NCBI RefSeq assembly: GCF_000374185.1
Contig: NZ_KB910518.1
Location: 4,042,669-4,106,668 of the forward strand
DNA length: 64,000 bases
Source: Paenibacillus sp. HW567
GTDB lineage: Bacteria; Bacillota; Bacilli; Paenibacillales; Paenibacillaceae
Direction of reading: 5' to 3'
This document shows positions 17,742 to 25,275 of the stretch, in pieces; position 1 is the first letter of the stretch, and every line of letters begins with the position of its first letter. Position numbers and translations under genes: made by a program. The notes under the pieces were generated by a model. The model was not told where the DNA came from. It saw only the letters and a program-made list of their open reading frames with translations, and made no database searches.

Positions 17742-18611
17742 CTAGCCTTTTACCCCGCCCAGCATCATGCCTTCGGTCAGCTTCTTTTGCAGCAGCACGT
17801 AGATCAGAATGGTCGGAGCAAGAACGATTACGAGACCGGCGAACAAGGAGCCCCAGTCCGTGGCATACTGCTGAATCTGCATCAGGTTCGACAGGCCTAC
17901 GGGAATGGTTTTTTTGGCATCATCACTTATGAAGGTCATAGCCATCACGTATTCGTTCCAGAAATCGAAAAAGCCGAACACAATCAAGGTGATAATCCCC
18001 GGCCGGGCCATCGGTACAATAATGCGGAGCATGGTGCTGAAATAGCCGCAGCCGTCAATCATTGCCGCTTCCTCGTAGTCGTGGGGAATGGATTTCATGA
18101 ACCCGGTCAGCAGAAAAATTGAAAAAGGCAAGCTTCCGGTTGCATACACCGCGCTCAGCCAAAAGCGGTTGTCCAGCATATGCAGATTGTTCATCAGGAT
18201 AAACAGCGGCACAATGACATACACGCCCCCGATAAACAGTCCGGCGATATAAAAATTATTGAAGAAGGACCGTCCGCGGAACCGCATTCTCCCCAGCACA
18301 TAGGCTGAAGGCACAGCGGCTGCCAGCAGGATGGACATCGACAGGATCACAACCAGCACGGAATTCAGCATGTAGTCCCCGATCTTGGCAGTGGTAAAGG
18401 CATGCACATAGTTGATCCATTCAATGCCCCCCGGCAGCTTCCAGGGATTATCCATAATTTCCGCGTTTGTTTTAAAAGATGCCATTACGTTCCACAGCAG
18501 CGGGTAGACCACCGCGATCGTTTGCACAATGAGCAGCAGGCGGAGAAGGGTCTTGCCGATAAGAGCGCCGTAGGTTCTTTTGGGATGGTGAAAAGTCTGC
18601 TCAGCAGCCAT
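17742..18611 (-). CDS. Carbohydrate ABC permease (MalG-like)
   Basis: 289 aa with about six membrane segments. The EAA loop reads YEEAAMIDGCGYFSTMLRI and is followed by VPMARPGI; the C-terminus MMLGGVKG is typical. AAGGGGAT lies upstream of ATG 18611, two bases after the stop of the MalF-like gene, so the two are coupled. It forms the channel with the MalF-like protein and should use the NgcE-like lipoprotein encoded at 22049-23476. No ATPase gene is present in the locus. Confidence 0.93.
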   Translation of the reverse strand: MAAEQTFHHPKRTYGALIGKTLLRLLLIVQTIAVVYPLLWNVMASFKTNAEIMDNPWKLPGGIEWINYVHAFTTAKIGDYMLNSVLVVILSMSILLAAAVPSAYVLGRMRFRGRSFFNNFYIAGLFIGGVYVIVPLFILMNNLHMLDNRFWLSAVYATGSLPFSIFLLTGFMKSIPHDYEEAAMIDGCGYFSTMLRIIVPMARPGIITLIVFGFFDFWNEYVMAMTFISDDAKKTIPVGLSNLMQIQQYATDWGSLFAGLVIVLAPTILIYVLLQKKLTEGMMLGGVKG

Positions 18612-18613
18612 AG

Positions 18614-19498
18614 TTAGTGAGATCCCCTTTCGGTCAGCCTGTTGCTAAGTAACGCCAGAAGCATGGAGATGATGAAAATAAACACGCCGATTGCCATCGC
18701 ATAACCAAAGTTTGAATTGGCGAAGGCCTGGCTATACAGGTAGGTCATAACAACCTCGGAATGGTGGTCCGGCCCGCCCGCAGTCATGACTGAAACAATG
18801 ACAAAGCTGATGCTGAGCACACCGTTGATGCTGAAAATAATCGTCACCCGGATAATCTCCCAGAGCATCGGGATGGTGATATGGAAAAATTGCTGAATGC
18901 GCGTGGCCCCGTCAAGCTCTGCCGCTTCATAGAGATCGGGAGAGATGCCATCAATGCCGGCCATGTAGATGACCATATAATAGCCTGCCGCCTGCCAGAT
19001 CAGCGTAACCGCAAGCGCCCACAGCACGACCCGCTGGTCACCAAGCCAGGGCAGCGCCCATTTCCCGAGTCCGACCGTTTCCAGTCCGGCATTCAGAAAG
19101 CCCATCGTCGGATGGTAAATAAACGACCACAGAATGGCAATGACCACAAACGATAAGATGCTTGGGAAGAAAAATACCGTGCGGTACAGGCCGCGTTCCC
19201 GCAGCTTGGATTTCGTCAGAATGGAGGCATTCACCAGGGCGATCAGCAGGGTGATTACGGGTACGACCAGCATCAGCAGCCCGGTGTTTTTGAGAGACAG
19301 CAGGAACGTGTCATCCTGGAACATGTCCGCATAGTTCTTCAACCCGATAAACTTTGGCTTATCGCTGAGTCCAGTCCACAGATACAATGATTTTTGAAAA
19401 ATTTGCACCGTCGGGTACACCTTGAACAGCAGGAACAAGACCAGCCCCGGCAGCAGGCATAAGGCAATAAACAGGCTTCTCCTCGTCTTCATTGTCAT
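18614..19498 (-). CDS. Sugar ABC permease (MalF/UgpA-like)
   Basis: About 294 aa. It starts MTMKTRRSLFIALCLLPGLV and has an EAA loop (YEAAELDGATRIQQFFHI) and six predicted membrane helices. GGAAGG is about 12 nt before the chosen ATG at 19498; an in-frame TTG at 19510 sits directly against that site and is less likely, and ATG 19492 is possible. It heads a transcript of its own, since a terminator precedes it (19698-19744) and a promoter with a 42-bp conserved box lies at 19589-19656. MalG-like, isomerase and probably GH112/GH29 genes follow. Confidence 0.92.
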   Translation of the reverse strand: MTMKTRRSLFIALCLLPGLVLFLLFKVYPTVQIFQKSLYLWTGLSDKPKFIGLKNYADMFQDDTFLLSLKNTGLLMLVVPVITLLIALVNASILTKSKLRERGLYRTVFFFPSILSFVVIAILWSFIYHPTMGFLNAGLETVGLGKWALPWLGDQRVVLWALAVTLIWQAAGYYMVIYMAGIDGISPDLYEAAELDGATRIQQFFHITIPMLWEIIRVTIIFSINGVLSISFVIVSVMTAGGPDHHSEVVMTYLYSQAFANSNFGYAMAIGVFIFIISMLLALLSNRLTERGSH

Positions 19499-19588
19499 AA
19501 TGTAATACAACCTTCCGCTGCTTCAGCGCGGTGCAGTCTCTTTGTCCGAGTCATGTGATGTTGCAGCCCCTTTCTTCTGGATGCTCTA

Positions 19589-19656
19589 ATTATAGGTTTG
19601 AACGCCAATCCGCCATATTAACAAAAGGGAGGATGTTTATGGAGGATTTTAAGCAC
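19589..19656 (-). promoter_or_regulatory. Promoter and 42-bp operator-like box of the malF-like gene
   Basis: On the minus strand a TATAAT -10 box lies at 19589-19594. Twenty bases further upstream begins a 42-bp segment (19615-19656) reading, on the plus strand, ATATTAACAAAAG, 11 variable bases, then ATGGAGGATTTTAAGCAC. The same segment at the same 20-bp distance from an ATTATA lies before the binding-protein gene (23513-23580). The box abuts or overlaps the -35 position, fitting an activator such as the YesN-like regulator encoded at 23661. Confidence 0.65.
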
Positions 19657-19697
19657 TACAGCACATCTTAAAATTGTACAGGTTTGCCGTGTAAAAG

Positions 19698-19744
19698 AGG
19701 GGCTGCCTCTCCGCTTCATCTCTGACGAAACCTGAGGCAGCCCT
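19698..19744 (-). terminator. Terminator of the beta-helix gene
   Basis: On the minus strand AGGGCTGCCTC pairs with GAGGCAGCCCCT, followed by CTTTT. It lies 9 bp after the stop codon and separates this gene from the permease transcript. Confidence 0.8.
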
Positions 19745-19752
19745 GTGCATGA

Positions 19753-21888
19753 TTAGTTGTAGAGTCCGATTTCCGCTAATTGTAAATGCGGTTCTCCGTT
19801 GTTAGCAGATATATTTAGCCTGTAGTACGCATAGGCGGTTGTATTGCTGAACGTGTAGGTCTTCTTCAGGAACCGGCTTGCAAAAGCTTCATTCGTTCGC
19901 GTATCCAGCGTGGTCCAGCTTGTGCCGTTATTCGAGCCCTGCAGCGTCCAGCTCTTCGGGTCACGGCCGGGAACGTCATTGGCTGAAGTAATGGAATACG
20001 AGGTGACACTCTGGGTTACCCCTGTGGCAAATTTATACTGAATCCAGCCGCTGTTCGTCGTAATCAGCCACTTGGTGGAAGGGTTCGCGTCAAAAGCCTT
20101 CTCTTTTTCCTCCCCGGAAGGGCTGCTCGTAGAGCTCGCTGTCACCGTTCCTCCAACCGTTACGGACACCGGACCCGTCGATCCGCCTTCCACAGCCGAT
20201 TCAAAAGCGCCGATATCCGGGGCCGCGCCCTTATACACGGGGTTCCCGTAGAAATCCTTGCTGCCCAGTTGCGGCACATACAGACCGGCATTGATCAGCG
20301 GGGAGGTATCCAGCAGCTTGTAGCCGTTCCAGACGGTGGCCCCGCTTGTAAAGCCGTTCGCCCCGGCCGTCGGCGCCTGACCCGGATTCACCATCTGCGG
20401 CGGCGTAATAACCTTGGCGGCATCGTTTGGCTCTCCGGCAGCATGGCTGCCATTTGCCACATAGAAGGCGTTGTTTCTGAACACAGCCGTTCCGTAGGCG
20501 CTTGGACTGCTTGGCCAGAAGCTGGAGGAGGGCTTGTTTTTGTCATAGAAAACATTGTTGTAGAAGTAATAAGGGACGTTCTTGAAATACGTCGAAGCCA
20601 GATTGGCGTTCGAGCTGGTGAATTTGGTCACGGCCCCGTCATAAATAAACACATTGTTCAGGAAATACGTAGCTGAGGAATCCACATCGAACCAGCCGAA
20701 TTTGATCAGGTAAGCCGCATTGTCGTCACTGATGTTGTAGCGGGCAATATTGTTGCTGCTTCTGCCCAGGTAGGACATCCAGCCCATAGGATTGTTGTGC
20801 GTGTAATTGAATTGGTAGACAATGTCCACATTGGGGGAGTCAAAATCAAAAGCGGTCCCATCCCCGTTGTTCGCTCCGGTCGTGGTCGGGCCCCCGTACA
20901 CTTCATTGTTCTGAAAAATCACATTGCGCGATTTCCAGGGATAAATCCCGGCGCTCTCCGCGTTGTACCGGCGGGACCAGCCATCGACCACGTTGTATTC
21001 AACGACAGCATCCTTGGCATCGCAGATGTCAATTGCGCCCTGGCCGATATTGCGCATATAGTTGTGGCCGATGTAGATATTGGTCTGCCACAGGTTGTAG
21101 GTGTCCACCTCATCCTGAAAAGCCGACGGCGTAGTGTAGTTAAAGTTGGCGATCGCCAGCAAATCGACCTTTTCGATGGTGTTATTTTCGATCCGCACAT
21201 CATTGAAGGTCATATTCTGCTTCAGCGAGCCAATAACATAGAACATAATCCCGCCGTTAAAGGAAGCATTGCCGTATTGGTTCGGCCACTGGTTGGGGCT
21301 GTCGACATCATGCACATAATTATCATGGATATAGATATGGTCCATGACCGTGTCGCCCCCAGCGGGAACCTGATCGGTATCCAGCACGACCAATATTCCG
21401 TCGCGGATATTCGAGGGCTTGCTGTTCTGATAGGTTACGGTGGTCAGATCGACATCAAAATTATCGTCATTGGTAACTTCCAGGCTGCTGATCTCCCAAT
21501 ACTGCTGATTCCGCAGCATCACAGCTCCTGTAGCCTGATAGTCGCGCTGGACACCTCCCCCGTTAATGATCGGGCGCACCGTGCCTCCATACAGGTCAAT
21601 CTTGATCGGCAGCCCTGCGCTTCCCGAGCCCTTGGGCCAGAGCTGTCCATTCCACACCCCGCCGGATTTGAACAGGAGCTGGTCCCCCGGCTGAAACGTT
21701 GTCGCATTGACTTTGGCGAGCGATTTCCAGGCCGTGGCGGCAGAGGTGCCGTTAGCAGAATCATTGCCGCTTGCGGAATCGACATAGTAGGTGGTTCCGG
21801 CAGCGTCGGCGTTTTGAACCGGTCCCACGGTGAACACAAGGGATGAGAGTACAATAAGCGATAATACCAGTGAGTACAGCTTTTTCAC
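19753..21888 (-). CDS. Secreted right-handed beta-helix protein with discoidin domain (possible GH136-like lacto-N-biosidase)
   Basis: 711 aa, starting at GTG 21888 with GGAGGA about 6 nt upstream. A signal peptide (about 1-29, ending at NADAAG) is followed by TTYYVDSASGNDSANGTS, the usual opening of beta-helix glycan-active proteins. Repeated helix coils with Asn/Asp-rich turns run to about 560. A C-terminal F5/8 type C (discoidin) carbohydrate-binding domain fills about 575-711. It sits between the binding protein and permeases, so it is probably the extracellular enzyme that feeds the importer. Several families share this fold, including GH136 lacto-N-biosidase, GH141 and polysaccharide lyases. 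I suggest GH136-like only because of the GH112 and GH29 neighbours, not from catalytic residues. Confidence 0.82.
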   Translation of the reverse strand: MKKLYSLVLSLIVLSSLVFTVGPVQNADAAGTTYYVDSASGNDSANGTSAATAWKSLAKVNATTFQPGDQLLFKSGGVWNGQLWPKGSGSAGLPIKIDLYGGTVRPIINGGGVQRDYQATGAVMLRNQQYWEISSLEVTNDDNFDVDLTTVTYQNSKPSNIRDGILVVLDTDQVPAGGDTVMDHIYIHDNYVHDVDSPNQWPNQYGNASFNGGIMFYVIGSLKQNMTFNDVRIENNTIEKVDLLAIANFNYTTPSAFQDEVDTYNLWQTNIYIGHNYMRNIGQGAIDICDAKDAVVEYNVVDGWSRRYNAESAGIYPWKSRNVIFQNNEVYGGPTTTGANNGDGTAFDFDSPNVDIVYQFNYTHNNPMGWMSYLGRSSNNIARYNISDDNAAYLIKFGWFDVDSSATYFLNNVFIYDGAVTKFTSSNANLASTYFKNVPYYFYNNVFYDKNKPSSSFWPSSPSAYGTAVFRNNAFYVANGSHAAGEPNDAAKVITPPQMVNPGQAPTAGANGFTSGATVWNGYKLLDTSPLINAGLYVPQLGSKDFYGNPVYKGAAPDIGAFESAVEGGSTGPVSVTVGGTVTASSTSSPSGEEKEKAFDANPSTKWLITTNSGWIQYKFATGVTQSVTSYSITSANDVPGRDPKSWTLQGSNNGTSWTTLDTRTNEAFASRFLKKTYTFSNTTAYAYYRLNISANNGEPHLQLAEIGLYN

Positions 21889-21997
21889 TTTGATTCCTCC
21901 TTATTCTGGTGATCCCTATCAGCTAACCGGTGTTGCAGCAGGCTCCTCCTTTCCTGGCGAGCTCCGTTGTCTTGGGGCATCCGCCATAATGTTATAC

Positions 21998-22028
21998 AAA
22001 AAACCTGCCCTTACATGAAAAGGCAGGC
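21998..22028 (-). terminator. Terminator of the NgcE-like binding protein gene
   Basis: On the minus strand CCTGCC pairs with GGCAGG over a loop and is followed by six T. It lies 20 bp after the stop, so the abundant lipoprotein is made from its own short transcript with possible read-through into the beta-helix gene. The rest of the gap to 21889 shows only the GGAGGA site. Confidence 0.85.
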
Positions 22029-22048
22029 TTCTGTACTAGCAAGGAGGT

Positions 22049-23476
22049 TTATTGCTGGCCTTGGTCTTGCAATTCTTTTTGAATTTGGGTGTAGACCTTG
22101 TAGAGCTTATCTGAATATTCATCCAGGGTCATTTGCTTGCTCATAATGGAGGAAATCGGTTTGTACACTTCGTCGCTGGCGTTGTATTTGCTTCCTTTGG
22201 CGACCGGCTTGAAGGAGCCGCTGACGGCGACCATTCCGCTGTCCACCGCTTTATAAATATTGTAGGTGGTTTCCGATATATATTCTTTGACCAGATCAGG
22301 CGCACCGTTGACCGCCATAACTCCCTTGGCCTTCTCTGCGTTCAGCTTAATGCTTTTTTCGCTGTACAGGTATTTCAGGAAGGCTTTGGCCAGCTCGGGA
22401 TTTTTGGCTTTGGCGGGAATGACCATCTGCTCGACTTGAGTCAGCGCCATAACCTTGCCGTCACTTCCGAGCGATGGCACGCCAAGGAATCCGAACTGGA
22501 AGCCGTCCTCACGCGGCGCATCCTTCATTTCATCCTCAAACCAGGTGCCGTTCGGAATGAACAGCGACTTGCCCTGCAGGAAGGCGGTTTGGGACTGGGT
22601 ATGATTGAGGGCTACAGTGCCCTTCATAAGCCCATTGTCTTCCGTGGCGATTTGCTCAAGCAATCCCCATACCTTCTTATAGGTGTCGCTCTTCCAGAAT
22701 TCCGGGTCATAGTTGAAAAATTGCTTCAACGCCTCCTGACCGCCGGCGCTGGCAATCGCCGGAACAATCATTTCCTCCAGATATCCCGGATAGAGCCCCT
22801 GATAGGTGAACAGCGCACGGTTGTTTTCCTTCGCAACGGCATTGTCGGCGAACAGCTCATCCCAGGTCTTCGGCGGCTGGATTTGTTTTGTATCGAACAA
22901 ATTCTTGTTGTACCAGAGGCCCATCACCCCAAAATTGTATGGGGCCAAATAAATTTTGCCGTCCCCGTAAGGAGAAATCGAGCTGGACGACAGCACCCCG
23001 GGCAGGATCTGCATTTTCAGCGGGGTGCCCGATTCTGTGTTCAATTCAAAGACATCCGTCAAATCGAGAAGCGCCTTGTCTTTAACCAGTCCGTCCAGGA
23101 TTGGCGTGTTGTCGCTACCCGAGATGTACATGAAATCCGGCGGGTTCCCGGCAACGATTTTGGGCCGGACCAGTTCGGCGATTTTGGGGCTTGCGGTAAT
23201 GTTGATTTTGGTGCCCGGATGATCCTTCATGAACTCGGCGGCTACACTGTCCCAATATTCACGGCCATAGCCGCCCTGGAATACAGCGATGTTCAGCTCG
23301 GGATTATCGAACGTCTCCCCTGCCGGTGCTGCGCTGGCTGAAGCCTCCGCAGTTGCTTCAGCCGCAGCCGAAGCCGAAGGAGCAGATTTGTCCGCATTGT
23401 CCGAGCCGCAGCCGGCAAGCGGCACAGCCATGAGCACGGCTGCCGAAGCAAGGGCAGTCCATTTTTTAATCGACAT
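22049..23476 (-). CDS. Extracellular solute-binding lipoprotein, NgcE-like
   Basis: 475 aa. The signal peptide ends in lipobox LAGC (Cys23), then comes a low-complexity Ala/Ser/Glu linker. The mature part opens ELNIAVFQGGYGREYWD and continues KINITASPKIAELVRPKI and VAGNPPDFMYISGSD, which resembles binding proteins for N-acetylglucosamine or chitobiose (NgcE family); that likeness is from memory. AAAGGGGT lies about 9 nt before ATG 23476. It is placed to serve the two permeases at 17742-19498. With the GH112 and GH29 enzymes downstream, a HexNAc-containing oligosaccharide is the likely ligand. Confidence 0.88.
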   Translation of the reverse strand: MSIKKWTALASAAVLMAVPLAGCGSDNADKSAPSASAAAEATAEASASAAPAGETFDNPELNIAVFQGGYGREYWDSVAAEFMKDHPGTKINITASPKIAELVRPKIVAGNPPDFMYISGSDNTPILDGLVKDKALLDLTDVFELNTESGTPLKMQILPGVLSSSSISPYGDGKIYLAPYNFGVMGLWYNKNLFDTKQIQPPKTWDELFADNAVAKENNRALFTYQGLYPGYLEEMIVPAIASAGGQEALKQFFNYDPEFWKSDTYKKVWGLLEQIATEDNGLMKGTVALNHTQSQTAFLQGKSLFIPNGTWFEDEMKDAPREDGFQFGFLGVPSLGSDGKVMALTQVEQMVIPAKAKNPELAKAFLKYLYSEKSIKLNAEKAKGVMAVNGAPDLVKEYISETTYNIYKAVDSGMVAVSGSFKPVAKGSKYNASDEVYKPISSIMSKQMTLDEYSDKLYKVYTQIQKELQDQGQQ

Positions 23477-23512
23477 TTTGATTTGACCCCTTTCTGGTTT
23501 TGGATGTCTTTA

Positions 23513-23580
23513 ATTATAGAATCGCAAGGGGCGGCTACATATTAACAAAAGAACGGAGGTTAATGGACGATTTTATGCAC
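23513..23580 (-). promoter_or_regulatory. Promoter and 42-bp operator-like box of the binding-protein gene
   Basis: The minus-strand -10 TATAAT is at 23513-23518 and the 42-bp box at 23539-23580 (plus strand ATATTAACAAAAG, 11 bases, ATGGACGATTTTATGCAC). Spacing to the -10 is identical to the copy at 19589-19656. The ATGGACGATTTTA part recurs inverted at 23648-23662 beside the regulator stop codon. Confidence 0.65.
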
Positions 23581-23660
23581 AAAGCTGACTTCCTATGAAA
23601 GAATAGTTATGAATTTCATGAAAACTAAACTTTCTTTTCCTTCTTCTTAAAATCGTCCAT

Positions 23661-25268
23661 TTACCGGTCTTGGATATTCTTCACCGTCTTCGGGGCTACC
23701 CCGAACCTTTTTTTGAACAGACGATTGAAATAAAAAGGGTCCGGGATGCCGACCTCCATCGCCACCTGCTTGATTAAATAGTTACCGGAGGACAGCATTT
23801 CATAAGCCTTCAGCATGCGGATTTCATTGAGCCGGGTCAAGATGCTTGAGCCTGTCTCGGCTTTGAACACCTGGCACAGATAAGGCTCGGAGAATCCGAC
23901 ATGCGCCGCCACCTCGGAAATAAACACCCGCTCGGAGAAATGCTTTTCCAGATAGGCATTGGCCTGCCTGATTTCCTGGCGCATATACTTCTGTCCGGCG
24001 TTCCTTCCGATCATATTCATCACTTCATCGTACATGTCTTGAATAATGAGCATTAGCTGCGAGTCTGTAGGGGCGGCTTCAATGCGCTGAATCCACAGGC
24101 TTTCGTTCCACATGGCCTCTCTGCTGACAATATTCGAGCTAGCAATGCCCCATACCCCTCCGATGATCGCTCTCTTCAGGGAATTGGGCGGAATACGCAA
24201 ATCGGCGGACGCCCGGATCAATACCGATGCACTTTCCAGCCACAGATCTATCTCGGTTCCGCCGGAGTGGCGCAGGCTGATCTTGAATTGATTTGCCAGC
24301 AGCTTAAACTCAACATCTTGTTCACTCTGTTCAGCGGCGGCACCATTAAATATGCCCCTGTCCTGGTGCTTGCTGTAGAACGAAAGATAATCTGCCGCCT
24401 TGTTCAGCCTGATCTGCCCGGCGATCCCGTCATAAGCAGCAACAGGGTTGCCGTAAATGATACAAATCTCCATATTATAATAGCTTTTGGACAAGCCCCT
24501 GATCCGCTGCGCCAGCTCTTCGGCCGTTGGAAAACCCGCGTCTGACGATGGAATGGGGGATACAATCAGCATCAAGAACCGGTCCGGCTCCGCCGGTACC
24601 ACATACAGGCCGTGGTTTCCGGGGAACAGGCCCTCTGCGATCTGGTGCAGCGTCTCCTGAGGGCGGGCAGTCTCTTGTCCAAGGCCGGAACGCTCCAGAT
24701 TATGTATACAAAATGCGTAGGCATGCAGCGCCGGATGTCCCGCAAGCACCTCCAGCAGCGCTTCTTTGCCGGCTTGTTCCCCGTGTGTACCGACGCCGGA
24801 GTCCATCTCCCGCAGCCACTCCTCCACCTCAGATTTCGTATTCTTTTGTCCTGCTTCTTGGAGAAGGGGGCTTTTACTGTGATCATGCTTTTGATCCAGC
24901 TTTTGGGCAATCTCCTCCAGGGCGGCCATGAAATTTTCCGTTTTCAGCGTCAGCTTGAGCATATAGTCATGCGCGCCGCATCTCAGCGCCTCCCGGACCA
25001 GTTCAAAATCATTATAGTTGCTGAGCACCAGCACCTCGCCGGAGAAGGAGGATTTCATCAGCAGCTTGATCAGCTCCAGACCGTCCATCTCGCTCATTTT
25101 AATGTCGGTGATCACAATGTCCGGTTCAGTTCTCTGCACCATCTCCAGCGCTGCTGCCCCGTTGGCCGCCGAACCCACATATTCAAACCGGCTGTCCTCC
25201 CAGCGGATCAGCGATTTCACCGCATGCCTGACGATCATCTCGTCATCCACAATCAGCACCTTGTACAT
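23661..25268 (-). CDS. YesN-type response regulator with AraC DNA-binding domain
   Basis: 535 aa. Receiver domain MYKVLIVDDE with phospho-acceptor Asp55 (DIVITDIKM); a long linker region; two AraC-type helix-turn-helix motifs at the C-terminus (EVAAHVGFSEPYLCQVFK and VAMEVGIPDPFYFNRLFK). GGAAGGG precedes ATG 25268, seven bases after the kinase stop, so kinase and regulator are one operon. The binding-protein gene lies about 185 bp downstream with its own promoter and conserved box, making it the probable direct target. Its stop region overlaps one arm of an inverted repeat shared with that box. Confidence 0.93.
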   Translation of the reverse strand: MYKVLIVDDEMIVRHAVKSLIRWEDSRFEYVGSAANGAAALEMVQRTEPDIVITDIKMSEMDGLELIKLLMKSSFSGEVLVLSNYNDFELVREALRCGAHDYMLKLTLKTENFMAALEEIAQKLDQKHDHSKSPLLQEAGQKNTKSEVEEWLREMDSGVGTHGEQAGKEALLEVLAGHPALHAYAFCIHNLERSGLGQETARPQETLHQIAEGLFPGNHGLYVVPAEPDRFLMLIVSPIPSSDAGFPTAEELAQRIRGLSKSYYNMEICIIYGNPVAAYDGIAGQIRLNKAADYLSFYSKHQDRGIFNGAAAEQSEQDVEFKLLANQFKISLRHSGGTEIDLWLESASVLIRASADLRIPPNSLKRAIIGGVWGIASSNIVSREAMWNESLWIQRIEAAPTDSQLMLIIQDMYDEVMNMIGRNAGQKYMRQEIRQANAYLEKHFSERVFISEVAAHVGFSEPYLCQVFKAETGSSILTRLNEIRMLKAYEMLSSGNYLIKQVAMEVGIPDPFYFNRLFKKRFGVAPKTVKNIQDR

Positions 25269-25275
25269 AAGCTTT

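Noticed and set aside
20797..23341. Plus-strand frames of 349 and 402 codons opposite the beta-helix and NgcE-like genes
   Set aside because: Codon-mirror shadows in GC-rich DNA; the minus-strand products have signal peptides and family motifs.
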